A DNA stretch of 64,000 nt from Nocardioides pocheonensis (GCF_003725535.1 NZ_RJSF01000007.1:182062-246061); one strand, 5' to 3'. Positions 25,777-35,583 are shown, numbered from the stretch's first letter. The notes: generated by a model from the letters alone, not told the origin. Made by a program: numbers and translations.

Positions 25777-26682
25777 TCACCGCAGGTCCAGGCCGAGGTC
25801 GAAGACCCTGACCGAGTGCGTGAGCGCACCCACCGAGATGAAGTCGACGCCGGTCTCCGCTACCTCGCGGGCCCGCTCGAGGGTCAGGCCGCCGGAGGCC
25901 TCGAGCGTGGCCCGGCCGTCGGTCACCCTGACCGCCTCGGCCATCTCCTCGGTGCTCATGTTGTCGAGCAGGATCCGGTCGCACCCGGCGTCGAGCAGCT
26001 CGCGCAGCTGGTCGAGGTCGGTCACCTCGACCTCCACCGGCAGCCCGGGGTAGGCGGAGCGGACCGCCTCGAACGCGGGCAGCACGCCACCGGCCGCGAC
26101 CACGTGATTGTCCTTGACCAGCGCCATGTCGGTCAGGCCGAACCGGTGGTTGACGCCGCCGCCGCACCGGACGGCGTACTTCTGGAGCGCGCGGTAGCCG
26201 GGCAGCGTCTTGCGGGTGTCCAGCACCCGTGCACGCGTGCCCTCGAGGGCTGCGACCCACGCCGCGGTCGCGGTCGCGACCCCGGAGAGGTGGGAGGCGA
26301 AGTTCAGCGCGGTGCGCTCGGCGGTCAGCAGGCCCCGGACCGGGCCCGAGACGCGCATGACGACGTCGCCGGCGCTGACGCGGGTGCCGTCGGGCACGCG
26401 GTCGGTCACCTCGACCTGGTCGCCGAGCACGTGCACGAAGACCAGCTCCGCGATCGCGAGCCCGGCCACCACGCCGTCCTCACGCGCGGCGAGGTCGGCG
26501 TCGCCGTACAGGTCGGCCGGGATCGTGGCGGCGCTGGTGACGTCGACACCCGGACCGCCGGGCGGGAGGTCCTCGGCGATCGCCGCGACGATCGCGTCGT
26601 GGATGGCGCGAGGGTCGAGGCCGGCGGCCGTGAGCTCGGCCAGCAGCTCGTCGGGCAGCAGGTCGTAGGCCGCCGTGCTCAC
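25777..26682 (-). CDS. nadC: Nicotinate-nucleotide pyrophosphorylase (quinolinate phosphoribosyltransferase)
   Basis: Converts quinolinate and PRPP to nicotinate mononucleotide in de novo NAD synthesis. 301 aa with the family motifs LDTRKTLPGYRALQKYAV and GGGVNHRFGLTD (substrate Arg/His), VEVEVTDLDQL and the barrel end LEASGGLTLE. The GTG overlaps the nadB stop (GTGA), indicating translational coupling. No quinolinate synthase (nadA) is present in the window. Confidence 0.95.
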   Translation of the reverse strand: MSTAAYDLLPDELLAELTAAGLDPRAIHDAIVAAIAEDLPPGGPGVDVTSAATIPADLYGDADLAAREDGVVAGLAIAELVFVHVLGDQVEVTDRVPDGTRVSAGDVVMRVSGPVRGLLTAERTALNFASHLSGVATATAAWVAALEGTRARVLDTRKTLPGYRALQKYAVRCGGGVNHRFGLTDMALVKDNHVVAAGGVLPAFEAVRSAYPGLPVEVEVTDLDQLRELLDAGCDRILLDNMSTEEMAEAVRVTDGRATLEASGGLTLERAREVAETGVDFISVGALTHSVRVFDLGLDLR

Positions 26683-28328
26683 GCAGCACCTCCGTCGGTG
26701 GCCGGGCTGGGGTGGAACCGCACGCTGGGCGCACCGTCGACGAGCACGACGTCGACGTGGCCCGCGAAGTGCTCGTCGTCGCGGGCCGGAAAGTCCTCGC
26801 GCCAGTGCGACCCGCGGGTCTCCTCGCGCAGGGTCGCGGCGGCGGTCAGCGCGGCGCTGATCGAGACCAGGTTGGTGGTCTCCCAGGCCGCGGTGCCCTC
26901 CTCGCCCTCGGTCTGGGCGAGGTCCTCGAGGTCCTTGGCGGCGAGCGCGAGCCCGTCGGCGTTCCGCAGCACGCCGACGCGCTCGGTCATCGTCGCCTGC
27001 ATCGCGGTCCTGACGGTCGCCGAGACGACGCCCGGCCGGCGCGAGTCGGGCGCCGGCTCGGCGTACGCCGACAGCTCGGCGGGGAGCACCTGCGCGATCC
27101 GGCGCGAGAACACCAGGCCCTCGAGGAGGGAGTTCGAGGCGAGCCGGTTCGCGCCGTGCACGCCGGAGCAGGCGACCTCTCCCGTGGCGTAGAGCCCCGG
27201 CACGGTCGAGCGGCCCCAGAGGTCGGTGGCGACGCCGCCCGAGGCGTAGTGGCACGCCGGAGCGACCGGGATCAGCTCGGTCACGGGGTCGACGCCGTGC
27301 AGGCGGGCCGTGGCCAGGATCGTCGGGAACCGCTTCTCCCAGAACGCGGCCCCGAGGTGCCGGGCGTCGAGCCACATGTGCTGCTTGCCCTCCTCCTGCA
27401 TCCGCCGGGTGATCGCCTTCGCGACCACGTCGCGGGGAGCCAGGTCGGCCAGCTCGTGCTGTCCCTGCATGAAGCGGTTGCCGGCGAAGTCGACGAGGAA
27501 GGCGCCCTCGCCGCGCACCGCCTCGGAGATCAGCGGCTGCTGACCGGTCGACTGCGGACCGAGGTACATCACGGTCGGGTGGAACTGCACGAACTCGAGG
27601 TCGCGCAGCACGGCACCGGCGCGCAGCGCGAGGGCCATGCCGTCACCGGTGGAGACCGAGGGGTTCGTGGTCTGGGAGAAGACCTGGCCCAGGCCGCCGG
27701 AGGCGAGCACGACGGCCCGGCAGCGCACCGCACCGACCCCGTCGCGCTGCCCCTCGCCCATCACGTGCAGGGTGAGCCCGGACACGCCACCGTTCTCGTC
27801 CAGCATCAGGTCGACGGCGAGCGCGTGCTCGATCACCTCGATGTCCGGCGCCTCCTTGATCGCGGCGACCAGGGCGCGCTGGATCTCGGCACCGGTCGCG
27901 TCGCCGCCGGCGTGCGCGATCCGGTCGCGGTGGTGGCCGCCCTCACGGGTCAGCGAGAGCACCCCGTCGGAGGAGTGGTCGAAGTTCGCACCCAGGGCGA
28001 TCAGCTCACGGACCGCCTCCGGGCCCTCGGTCACGAGGGTCCGCACGGCCTGGAGATCGCAGGCGCCCGCGCCGGCCACGAGGGTGTCCCGCTCGTGCTG
28101 GGCAGGGGTGTCACCGGGGCCCAGCGCCGCCGCGATGCCACCCTGGGCCCACTGCGTCGAGCCCGCGGACAGCACGTCCTTGGTGACCACGAGGACCTTG
28201 CCGACGTGGTCGCGGAGCCGGAGGGCGGCGGTCAGCCCTGCAATGCCGGAACCCACCACGACGACGTCCGCCGTCGTGTCCCATCCCGGTGCGCCCGCAG
28301 CGAGTCGCTCGGGCAGGCTGATGACCAC
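26679..28328 (-). CDS. nadB: L-aspartate oxidase
   Basis: FAD enzyme making iminoaspartate from aspartate, the first step of NAD synthesis. 549 aa: dinucleotide motif VVVVGSGIAGLTAAL (Gly26, 28 and 31), succinate-dehydrogenase-like active site (REGGHHRDRIAHAGGD), HPTVMYLG, and GEVACSGVHGANRLASNSLLEGLVF in adjoining pieces. The GTG start lies 10 bp after the panD stop. A TAGCGT that includes the panD stop codon sits seven bases upstream, so nadB may also have its own leaderless promoter. Confidence 0.95.
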   Translation of the reverse strand: MVISLPERLAAGAPGWDTTADVVVVGSGIAGLTAALRLRDHVGKVLVVTKDVLSAGSTQWAQGGIAAALGPGDTPAQHERDTLVAGAGACDLQAVRTLVTEGPEAVRELIALGANFDHSSDGVLSLTREGGHHRDRIAHAGGDATGAEIQRALVAAIKEAPDIEVIEHALAVDLMLDENGGVSGLTLHVMGEGQRDGVGAVRCRAVVLASGGLGQVFSQTTNPSVSTGDGMALALRAGAVLRDLEFVQFHPTVMYLGPQSTGQQPLISEAVRGEGAFLVDFAGNRFMQGQHELADLAPRDVVAKAITRRMQEEGKQHMWLDARHLGAAFWEKRFPTILATARLHGVDPVTELIPVAPACHYASGGVATDLWGRSTVPGLYATGEVACSGVHGANRLASNSLLEGLVFSRRIAQVLPAELSAYAEPAPDSRRPGVVSATVRTAMQATMTERVGVLRNADGLALAAKDLEDLAQTEGEEGTAAWETTNLVSISAALTAAATLREETRGSHWREDFPARDDEHFAGHVDVVLVDGAPSVRFHPSPATDGGAA

Positions 28329-28335
28329 CCCGCAG

Positions 28336-28341
28336 ACGCTA
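28336..28341 (-). promoter_or_regulatory. -10 element of nadB overlapping the panD stop codon
   Basis: TAGCGT on the minus strand; its TAG is the panD stop. Seven bases separate it from GTG 28328. Confidence 0.45.
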
Positions 28342-28788
28342 TCGGTTCGCGTCCACGAGGTCGCCCCGGACCAGCCCACTGCCCAGCCCGCTGCCCGCCC
28401 CCACCATGCCGGACAGGGCCTCCGCGGGGTCCGACCCGGTGCCGATGATCTGGTTGTCCGCGTCGACGAACACCACGTGCGGCTCGAAGATCCGGGCCTC
28501 GGCGGTCTCCATCTGCCCGTAGCCGATCAGGATCACGACGTCGCCCGGGTGCACCAGGCGTGCCGCGGCACCGTTGATCCCGATCACGCCCGAGCCGCGC
28601 TCGCCGGCGATCGTGTAGGTCTCCAGCCGCGCGCCGTTGGTCACGTCGACGATGTGCACCAGCTCACCGGGCAGCAGGTCCGCGGCGTCGAGCAGGTCGC
28701 GGTCGACGGTGACCGAGCCGACGTAGTGCAGGTCGGCCTGGGTCACGGTGGCCCGGTGGATCTTGCTCTTCATCATCGTGCGCAGCAT
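28339..28788 (-). CDS. panD: Aspartate 1-decarboxylase proenzyme
   Basis: Makes beta-alanine from aspartate. 149 aa. The self-cleavage site that creates the pyruvoyl cofactor is Gly24-Ser25 in [12 protein letters not shown], and the catalytic region INGAAARL follows. The ATG at 28788 gives the usual [12 protein letters not shown] opening and has a GGAG ribosome site. An in-frame GTG at 28794 overlaps the panC stop and is a less likely start. The Gly/Ala-rich tail of about 20 residues is longer than in E. coli. Confidence 0.95.
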   Translation of the reverse strand: MLRTMMKSKIHRATVTQADLHYVGSVTVDRDLLDAADLLPGELVHIVDVTNGARLETYTIAGERGSGVIGINGAAARLVHPGDVVILIGYGQMETAEARIFEPHVVFVDADNQIIGTGSDPAEALSGMVGAGSGLGSGLVRGDLVDANR

Positions 28789-28790
28789 GG

Positions 28791-29702
28791 TCACTCTCCG
28801 GTGGTTTCGGCAGGCTCAACCACCCTGCCGGTGGACGGTCCGAGGTCGAGGGCGATGTTGTCGATCAGTCGGGTGGAGCCGACGCGGGCCGCGACCAGCA
28901 TCCGGGCGGGGCCGTGCTCGGGAGCGGGCCCGAGGTCGGGTGCGGTGATCTCGAGGTAGTCGAGGTCGACCAGGTGCGTACGCCGCAGCTCAGCACGGGC
29001 AGCGCTGAGGGCCCACTCCGCTCCGCGCTCCGCCTCGGCTCGGGCGGCGAACAGTGCTCGCGAGAGCGCGACCGCGTCGAGCCGGGCGTCGGTGTCGAGG
29101 TACCGGTTACGGCTCGACATCGCGAGACCGTCGGGCTCGCGCACCGTGGGTGCTCCGACCACGTCGACACCGAGGCACAGGTCGGCGGCCATCCGGCGGA
29201 TGAGCGCGAGCTGCTGGTAGTCCTTCTCGCCGAACACGGAGACGTCGGGCCGGACCAGCCCGAACAGCTTGGCCACGACGGTGAGCACGCCCCGGAAGTG
29301 GCCCGGGCGCGAGGCTCCCTCGAGGACGTCGGCCAGCGGTCCGGGATCCACGGTCACACCTCGAGCGGCCGCCTCGAGGCCACCCGGGTAGACCTCGTCG
29401 ACCGAGGGCGTGAAGACCACGTCGACGCCGGCGGCCGCGCAGGCCTCGAGGTCGGTCTCGAGCGTGCGCGGGTAGCGGTCGAGGTCCTCCCCGGGGCCGA
29501 ACTGCGTGGGGTTCACGAACACGGAGACCACCACCGCGCCGTCCGGGCCGACGATCTCGCGTGCGCACCGCATCAGGGAGACGTGGCCGTCGTGGAGCGC
29601 TCCCATGGTCGGGACGAAGGCCACCCGTGCGCCGCCGGTCCTCCCGGCGAGCGCACGGTCGAGCTCGACGCGCGTGTCCGCGCGCTGCAGGGTCGTGGTC
29701 AC
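28791..29702 (-). CDS. panC: Pantothenate synthetase
   Basis: Joins pantoate and beta-alanine with ATP. 303 aa: [16 protein letters not shown] with the HxGH nucleotide motif at 37-40, [32 protein letters not shown] and the KMSKS-like AMSSRNRYL. The GTG overlaps the stop of the DUF2520 gene (GTGA). The last residues, [11 protein letters not shown], are encoded by a dispersed palindromic repeat that has been captured into the reading frame. Confidence 0.96.
   Translation of the reverse strand: MTTTLQRADTRVELDRALAGRTGGARVAFVPTMGALHDGHVSLMRCAREIVGPDGAVVVSVFVNPTQFGPGEDLDRYPRTLETDLEACAAAGVDVVFTPSVDEVYPGGLEAAARGVTVDPGPLADVLEGASRPGHFRGVLTVVAKLFGLVRPDVSVFGEKDYQQLALIRRMAADLCLGVDVVGAPTVREPDGLAMSSRNRYLDTDARLDAVALSRALFAARAEAERGAEWALSAARAELRRTHLVDLDYLEITAPDLGPAPEHGPARMLVAARVGSTRLIDNIALDLGPSTGRVVEPAETTGE
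28803..28821. repeat. REP-like repeat inside the 3' end of panC
   Basis: GGTTTCGGCAGGCTCAACC, the same unit as 13757-13775 and, inverted, 63861-63879. It supplies the VVEPAETT codons of panC. Confidence 0.75.
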
Positions 29703-30643
29703 GCCGGGTCGGTCCCGGGCCGGCGGAGCGCAGCGGGCGAACCGTGCCGCGGCGCAGGCACCGCCGGCAGCTCCACCTTCGCGAGCGCCTCGTCGAGCAG
29801 CCGGACGATCTTCACCGCCCGGATCGGCAGCAGCCGGCCGTCGAGCACGGCCCGGTCGGCGGTGGCCTTCGCCATCGCGACGTACGACGGGATGGTGCCG
29901 GGGGCGGTCTCGGCGATCTCCGCGAGGTGGCCGGCCACGGTGTTCACGTCACCGCGCACGATCGGGCCGGTGAGCGCCGCGTCGCCCGCGACCAGCGCGT
30001 TGTCGAGGGCGGCGGTCAGCAGCGGCCGCAGCGTGGCGGCGGGGTCCTCGGCACCCGAGGCGGCGAGCAGCTCCATCGCCTGGGCGACGAGCGTGACCAG
30101 GTGGTTCGCGCCGTGCGCGAGACCGGCGTGGTAGAGCGTCCGCTTGTCCTCGGGCACCCACATCGCGACGCCGCCCATGTCGGCGACCAGCGACTCGGCC
30201 AGGGCGCGGTCGTCCTCCCCGGCGGTGACGCCGAAGACGCAGCCTGACAGCCGGTCGAGGTCGACCGCTGTGCCGGTGAAGGTCATCGCGGGGTGCAGCG
30301 CCAGCGGGTGGGCGCCGATCGCGGTGGCGGCGCTGAGCACCGCCAGCCCGTGCCGGCCCGAGGTGTGGCAGACGACCTGGCCGGAGCGGATCGCGCCGGC
30401 GCCGACCATCGTGGTGACGACGTTCTCGAGCATGTCGTCGGGGACCGTGAGCAGCAGCAGGTCGCAGCTGCGGGCGACGTCGGTCGGCTTGGCCCGGCGT
30501 ACGCCGGGGAGCAGCGCCTCGATGCGGTCGACGGAGGCCGTCGACTCGCCGGCAGCGGCCACGATCTCGTGACCGGCGGCGCGCAGCGCGGCGGACAGGA
30601 CGGCGCCGACCCGGCCGGCGCCCACAACCCCGATTCGGGCCAT
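29699..30643 (-). CDS. Rossmann-like and DUF2520 domain protein (Rv3603c-like)
   Basis: 314-aa NAD(P)-binding protein: GVVGAGRVGAVLSAAL at 5-20, then an all-helical DUF2520 domain resembling 6-phosphogluconate/ketopantoate reductases (YHAGLAHGANHLVTLVAQAMEL). Always linked to panC in actinobacteria, so a role in pantoate supply such as ketopantoate reduction is plausible but unproven. First gene of the six-gene CoA/NAD operon. The ATG at 30641-30643 has a weak purine-rich ribosome site. Confidence 0.88.
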   Translation of the reverse strand: MARIGVVGAGRVGAVLSAALRAAGHEIVAAAGESTASVDRIEALLPGVRRAKPTDVARSCDLLLLTVPDDMLENVVTTMVGAGAIRSGQVVCHTSGRHGLAVLSAATAIGAHPLALHPAMTFTGTAVDLDRLSGCVFGVTAGEDDRALAESLVADMGGVAMWVPEDKRTLYHAGLAHGANHLVTLVAQAMELLAASGAEDPAATLRPLLTAALDNALVAGDAALTGPIVRGDVNTVAGHLAEIAETAPGTIPSYVAMAKATADRAVLDGRLLPIRAVKIVRLLDEALAKVELPAVPAPRHGSPAALRRPGTDPA

Positions 30644-30814
30644 CTGGACTCATCGCCTTTCGTTCCAGTCCCTCGCGGGTACCGGACTACTCAATGACGT
30701 CAACGAGCGTACGCCGGGCCCGGACACGGCCGGAACCCGTCGCGACGGTGGGGTACGTCACAGGGCCCGGGGCGCATGGTCTCGCGGGATTCGGGCGGGA
30801 CAGGCGCGCGCCGT

Positions 30815-30820
30815 ACGATG
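30815..30820 (+). promoter_or_regulatory. Possible -10 element of the acyltransferase gene
   Basis: TACGAT, 31 bases before the ATG at 30852, in the 208-bp divergent gap with the DUF2520 gene. No convincing -35 is seen, and the rest of the gap holds nothing else I can name. Confidence 0.4.
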
Positions 30821-30851
30821 CCGCGAGACCGATCCCCGACGAGGCGAGCGG

Positions 30852-33002
30852 ATGCAGGCACCCTCCACCGACACAGCGGCGAAGACTGCGGCCGAACCTG
30901 CGGCCGGTGCCGCGGCGACCGCGGCCGACAGCCGCCGCTCCGTCCGCACCGACATCCAGGGTCTCCGCGCGATCGCGGTGTCCCTGGTCCTCGTCTACCA
31001 CCTGGCCCCGCACACGCTCACCGGCGGCTTCACCGGCGTCGACGTCTTCTTCGTGATCTCCGGGTTCCTGATCACGCTGCACCTCCTGGAGCGGATGCCC
31101 GCCCACCCCCGTGACCTGGGCATGTTCTGGAGCCGCCGGGTCCGCCGCCTGCTCCCGGCCTCGCTGCTCGTGCTCGCCGTCACCCTCGCGGGCTCCCGGC
31201 TGGTGGCCCCGGAGACGCAGTGGGAGAACACGGCACGCCAGGCCCGCGCCGCCGTGCTGTACGTCGTCAACTGGCTGCTCGCCCGCGACGCGGTCGACTA
31301 CCTGGCCGCCGAGAACGCCCCCTCGCCCGTCCAGCACTTCTGGTCGCTCTCGGTGGAGGAGCAGTTCTACTTCGTCTGGCCGGTGCTGATCCTGGTGCTG
31401 GGAGCGCTGGCCCGCGCGATGCGCCGGCGGCCGCTGCCCGTGGTGCTGGCCGGGCTGGTCGTGCTCGTCGCGGCGTCCCTCGCCTACTCGATCCACGACA
31501 CCGCGACGAACCCGCCGGCGGCGTACTTCGTCACGCCGACCCGGATGTGGGAGCTCGGCGTCGGCGGGCTGCTGGCGACGTTCACGCTGCTGCGTCCGGG
31601 CCGCATCCGGCCGTGGGCCGCGACCGCCTTCGCCTGGGTCGGGCTGCTGGCGATCGGCTGGGCGGCCGCGACGTACACGGGCAGGACGCCGTTCCCCGGC
31701 TGGCAGGCGGCGATGCCGGTGCTCGGCACGGCGGCGGTGATCGCGGCACAGCCGCCCGACTCCTGGAGGCGGGCGTGGCTCTCGCCCGGCCCCCTGCTCG
31801 CGCTGCGTCCGGTGCAGTGGCTCGGCGACATCTCCTACTCGGTCTACCTCTGGCACTGGCCGCTGATCGTGCTCGTGCCCGCCGCGACCGGGCACGCCCT
31901 CACCTGGACCGACCGCGGGGCGATCCTGGCCGCCACCCTGCTGCTCGCGTGGCTGACCAAGCTGTTCGTCGAGGACCGGTTCCGGGCCGCACGCTGGGGC
32001 ATCCCGCTGCGCAAGCCGTTCGCGCTCGCCGCGGCGGCGATGGCGGTCGTGATCGGCCTCGCCGGCGCCCAGCTGGCCGAGGTCCACCACCGCAGCGAGC
32101 GGGCAGCGGCGGTGCTCGCCAAGGGCCTGGCCGGCAAGGACCCCTGCTTCGGGTCGCGTGCCCTCGACCACCCGAAGTCGTGCCCCGACGTCGCGTACGC
32201 CGACGTGGTCCCCGCTCCGATCGAGGCTGCGCAGGACAAGTCCGACGCCTACGACAACCAGGCCAACGGCCACGACTGCTGGGCCTACCAGCCGAGCTTC
32301 CCGACCAAGCAGTGCATCTTCGGCGACGCGACGTCGGCGAAGAACGTCGTGCTCGTGGGCAACTCCCACGCCGGTCAGTGGCTGCCCGCCCTGCAGCAGG
32401 TCGCGGCCGACCAGCACCTCAAGATCACCACGATGCTCGCCTCGCGCTGCGCGCTCTCCGACGTGCGCCAGCAGTTCGACACGGCCGCGAACGCGACCGC
32501 GTGCCTCACCTGGGTGCATCGCACCACCCAGCGCGTGGTGGCCCTCCACCCCGATCTGGTCGTGATGGCCAACCGGATCTCGGTCGGAGCCGAGACCGAC
32601 GGCACCACGAGCAGCGAGCAGCTGTACCTGCAGGGCTACGCCTCGATCCTGCGCACCTGGCGCGACGCCGGCATCCGCACCGTGGTGCTGCGCGACACAC
32701 CGGCTCCCGGCGTCTCGGTGCCCGACTGCATCGCCGAGAAGAAGACCGCCTACCGCGACTGCAACGGCACCCGGCAGGCATGGCTACCTCCGGCCCCGGA
32801 GCAGCAGGCGGTGCAGCAGGTGCACAGCCCGCTGGTCAGCTTCGTCGACCTGACCGACCACATCTGCGGGCCGACCACGTGCAGCGCGGTGACCGGCGGG
32901 GTGATCACCTACTTCGACGCGACGCACCTCACCGCGACGTACGCCCGCACGCTCGCGCCGTACCTGGGCCCGATCCTCGCGAAGGCCCTGGGCGCGGGCT
33001 GA
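30852..33002 (+). CDS. OafA/YrhL-type membrane acyltransferase with C-terminal SGNH domain
   Basis: 716-aa enzyme that moves acyl (usually acetyl) groups from the cytoplasm to a surface glycan. Acyltransferase-3 domain with about ten membrane spans at 35-400, with the Arg39...His50 pair (GLRAIAVSLVLVYHLAP) and HFWSLSVEEQFYFVWP. The extracytoplasmic SGNH domain runs from about 430 to 716, with VGNSHAGQW as block I and the Asp689/His692 pair in YFDATHLT as block V. The head position in the polymer island suggests O-acetylation of that polymer. There is no signal peptide; the first 30 residues are Ala-rich and cytoplasmic. Confidence 0.93.
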   Translation: MQAPSTDTAAKTAAEPAAGAAATAADSRRSVRTDIQGLRAIAVSLVLVYHLAPHTLTGGFTGVDVFFVISGFLITLHLLERMPAHPRDLGMFWSRRVRRLLPASLLVLAVTLAGSRLVAPETQWENTARQARAAVLYVVNWLLARDAVDYLAAENAPSPVQHFWSLSVEEQFYFVWPVLILVLGALARAMRRRPLPVVLAGLVVLVAASLAYSIHDTATNPPAAYFVTPTRMWELGVGGLLATFTLLRPGRIRPWAATAFAWVGLLAIGWAAATYTGRTPFPGWQAAMPVLGTAAVIAAQPPDSWRRAWLSPGPLLALRPVQWLGDISYSVYLWHWPLIVLVPAATGHALTWTDRGAILAATLLLAWLTKLFVEDRFRAARWGIPLRKPFALAAAAMAVVIGLAGAQLAEVHHRSERAAAVLAKGLAGKDPCFGSRALDHPKSCPDVAYADVVPAPIEAAQDKSDAYDNQANGHDCWAYQPSFPTKQCIFGDATSAKNVVLVGNSHAGQWLPALQQVAADQHLKITTMLASRCALSDVRQQFDTAANATACLTWVHRTTQRVVALHPDLVVMANRISVGAETDGTTSSEQLYLQGYASILRTWRDAGIRTVVLRDTPAPGVSVPDCIAEKKTAYRDCNGTRQAWLPPAPEQQAVQQVHSPLVSFVDLTDHICGPTTCSAVTGGVITYFDATHLTATYARTLAPYLGPILAKALGAG

Positions 33003-33024
33003 CCGGGCACGGCCTCGCGCTCTC

Positions 33025-33030
33025 TATGCT
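33025..33030 (+). promoter_or_regulatory. Probable -10 element of the first GT/phosphotransferase fusion
   Basis: TATGCT, giving a leader of about 27 bases that contains a GGAAGG ribosome site before GTG 33064. Confidence 0.5.
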
Positions 33031-33063
33031 TCGTACGGCCCGGCAACGACGGAAGGCGACGAG

Positions 33064-35583
33064 GTGAGCACACCACGACCGCGCTTCAGCCTCGTGACCG
33101 CGGTGTACGACGTCGCGCCCTACCTCCCGGACTTCGTGGCGTCGGTCGAGGCGCAGGACTTCGACCTGGGCCGCGTCGAGGTGGTGGTCGTCGACGACGG
33201 GTCGAACGACGACTCGCTGGCGCTGCTCCGGCAGTGGGCCGACCGCAGTCCCGACCTGGTGCGCGTGCTCAGCCAGCCGAACGCCGGCCAGGGCGCGGCC
33301 CGCAACGCCGGCCTGGCCGTCGCGACCGGCGAGTGGGTCACCTTCCCCGACCCCGACGACGCCCTCGACCCGGACTACCTGAGCACCGTCGACGCGTTCC
33401 TCGCGGCGCACCCGGACGCCGTGATGGTGGCCACCAACCGGGCGCTGTGGAACGACGCCACCGGCGAGGTCACGAACACCCACCCGCTGCGCCGGATGTT
33501 CGGCCACGACCGGCTCGCCGACCTCGACCTGGACGAGTCGACGTTCCACGGCAGTGCGCCCGCGGCGTTCTTCGACCTCGACCTGCTGCGTGCCCACGAC
33601 GTGTCGTTCGACGTGCGGATCCGGCCGAACTTCGAGGACGGGCACTTCTGCTCGGCGTACCTGCTGCGCTGCGAGCGGCCCCTGGTCGGCATGGTCGGCT
33701 CGACCCGCTACCACTACCGCAAGCGGGCCGACCAGTCGTCGTCGCTGCAGCGCAGCATGCTCGACCGGCGGCGCTACACCGACGTCTTCGAGTTCGGCTA
33801 CCTGGCCGTGCTCGACGAGGCGCTCCAGCGGCACGGCCGGGTGCCGCGGTGGCTCCAGCACTTCCTCTGCTACGAGATCCTCGGCTACCTCGTCGCCCAC
33901 GACGTCGGCAAGGTGCCGGTGCTCACCGACGACCCGGCGCTGGAGTCCTTCCACCGCGGCGTGGCCCGCATCCTGGAGCACTGCGACCTGGACCAGGTGC
34001 TCCCCCGGCTCGAGTTCGGGTCCCGGCCGGAGCACCTGGTCGCGCTCGCGCACGGGTACGCCGGGACGCCGTGGCACGACGCGCGGGTGTGGATCGACAC
34101 GTTCGACGCCGACCAGGGTCTCGCCCGGCTGCGCTACTCCTTCACGGGCGAGCCGCCTGCCGAGCTGGTGCTCAACGCCGACGTGCCCACGGAGCCGGCC
34201 CACGCGAAGACCCGCGACCTGACCTGGTTCGGCCGGGTGCTCGCCCGGGAACGGATCCTCTGGGTGCCGTTCGCCCCCGACCTGCGGCTGCGCGTCGGCG
34301 ACCGCTGGGCCGACCTGGTGTTCACCCGCCCGACCCTGGCCGAGACCACCCGGGTCACCCCTCGCGACGTGCGCCGGCGCACCGGGTCCCCGTCCCGGCA
34401 GGACCGCCAGCTCGTGGCGCGGGCCGAGCCCGAGCCGAGGACCGACGAGGGACGCAAGGCCCGCGAGCGCGCGGCCCGCGGCTCCGCGCGGAAGAAGTAC
34501 GCCGGCGCCTGGGTGCTGATGGACCGCGTCGACGGCGCCGGCGACAGCGGCGAGGCGCTGTTCCGCTGGCTCCGGGAGCAGCGCCCCGAGGTCAACGCGT
34601 GGTTCGTGCTGTCCGAGGACGCCCCCGACTGGTCGCAGCTGCGCCGTGCCTTCGGCAAGCGGGTCGTCGCCCACGGCTCGCTCGAGTGGCGCGTGCTGAT
34701 GGCGCACTGCGTCCACCTGCTGGCGTCCCACGCCGACGACGAGGTCGTGCGACCGGCGGCGATCACGGAGTTCACCGTGCCCCGGTGGCGGTTCACGTTC
34801 CTCCAGCACGGCGTTATCGCCGACGACCTGTCCGGCTGGCTCGGCGACCGGCCGATCGACCTGTTCGTCACCAGCACGGCGGGCGAGGCGGCGTCGATCG
34901 CGGGGGACGGGTCGGCGTACCCGTTCACGACGAAGGAGGTCCGGCTCGCCGGGCTGCCCCGCTTCGACGAGCTGCTCGAGGTGGGCCGGGCGATCGGCCC
35001 GCAGGAGCGCGACCTGGTGCTGGTGGCGCCGACCTGGCGGCGCTGGCTCGGGCCCGACGCCGTGGCCTCCGACTTCGTCCGGCAGTGGTCGGCCGTGCTC
35101 GCGGACGAGGCCCTCGCCGAGGCCTGCCGCCGCCAGGGCATGACCGTCACGTTCCGGCCGCACCCCCGCCTCACCGCGCTGGCCGCCCGGCTGTCGCTGC
35201 CCGAGCACGTGCAGGTGGAGAGCGGTCCCGGCACGGCGGACCTGGTCGCCCGGTCCCGCGTCGTGGTCACCGACTACTCCTCGATCGCCTTCGACGCGGC
35301 GTACATCGAGCGCCCGGTCGTGTACTTCCAGTTCGACCGTGAGCTGGCGCTCACCGGCGCGCACCTCGGGCGGGCCGGCTGGTTCGACCACGGGCGCGAC
35401 GGCTTCGGGCCCGTGACGGCGTCGGCCGAGGAGGCGGTCGCCGCGATCGTGAAGACCCTGGAGCAGGGGTCGTCGCCGGTGTCGCCGTACGCCGAGCGGA
35501 TGGCCGCCGCGTTCCCCCACCCGGACGACCAGAGCTGCCGGCGGGTGTTCGACGCGGTCAGCGCCCTGCAGCCTCCGCGCTGA
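33064..35583 (+). CDS. GT2 glycosyltransferase fused to CDP-glycerol/ribitol phosphotransferase-like domain (QHG class)
   Basis: 839-aa cytoplasmic-face enzyme. The N-terminal GT-A domain (about 5-230) has the nucleotide motif DDGS at 44-47, the metal motif DPDD at 96-99 and FEDGHF. A middle region (230-470) follows. The C-terminal TagF-like Glyphos_transf domain shows FLQHGVI with His582, APTWR at 655-659, RPHPRL and DYSS at 737-740. TagF-type domains polymerise or add polyol-phosphate units from CDP-glycerol or CDP-ribitol. Its paralogue at 35558 converges with it and overlaps by 26 bp. Which sugar and polyol are used is unknown. Confidence 0.9.
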   Translation: MSTPRPRFSLVTAVYDVAPYLPDFVASVEAQDFDLGRVEVVVVDDGSNDDSLALLRQWADRSPDLVRVLSQPNAGQGAARNAGLAVATGEWVTFPDPDDALDPDYLSTVDAFLAAHPDAVMVATNRALWNDATGEVTNTHPLRRMFGHDRLADLDLDESTFHGSAPAAFFDLDLLRAHDVSFDVRIRPNFEDGHFCSAYLLRCERPLVGMVGSTRYHYRKRADQSSSLQRSMLDRRRYTDVFEFGYLAVLDEALQRHGRVPRWLQHFLCYEILGYLVAHDVGKVPVLTDDPALESFHRGVARILEHCDLDQVLPRLEFGSRPEHLVALAHGYAGTPWHDARVWIDTFDADQGLARLRYSFTGEPPAELVLNADVPTEPAHAKTRDLTWFGRVLARERILWVPFAPDLRLRVGDRWADLVFTRPTLAETTRVTPRDVRRRTGSPSRQDRQLVARAEPEPRTDEGRKARERAARGSARKKYAGAWVLMDRVDGAGDSGEALFRWLREQRPEVNAWFVLSEDAPDWSQLRRAFGKRVVAHGSLEWRVLMAHCVHLLASHADDEVVRPAAITEFTVPRWRFTFLQHGVIADDLSGWLGDRPIDLFVTSTAGEAASIAGDGSAYPFTTKEVRLAGLPRFDELLEVGRAIGPQERDLVLVAPTWRRWLGPDAVASDFVRQWSAVLADEALAEACRRQGMTVTFRPHPRLTALAARLSLPEHVQVESGPGTADLVARSRVVVTDYSSIAFDAAYIERPVVYFQFDRELALTGAHLGRAGWFDHGRDGFGPVTASAEEAVAAIVKTLEQGSSPVSPYAERMAAAFPHPDDQSCRRVFDAVSALQPPR

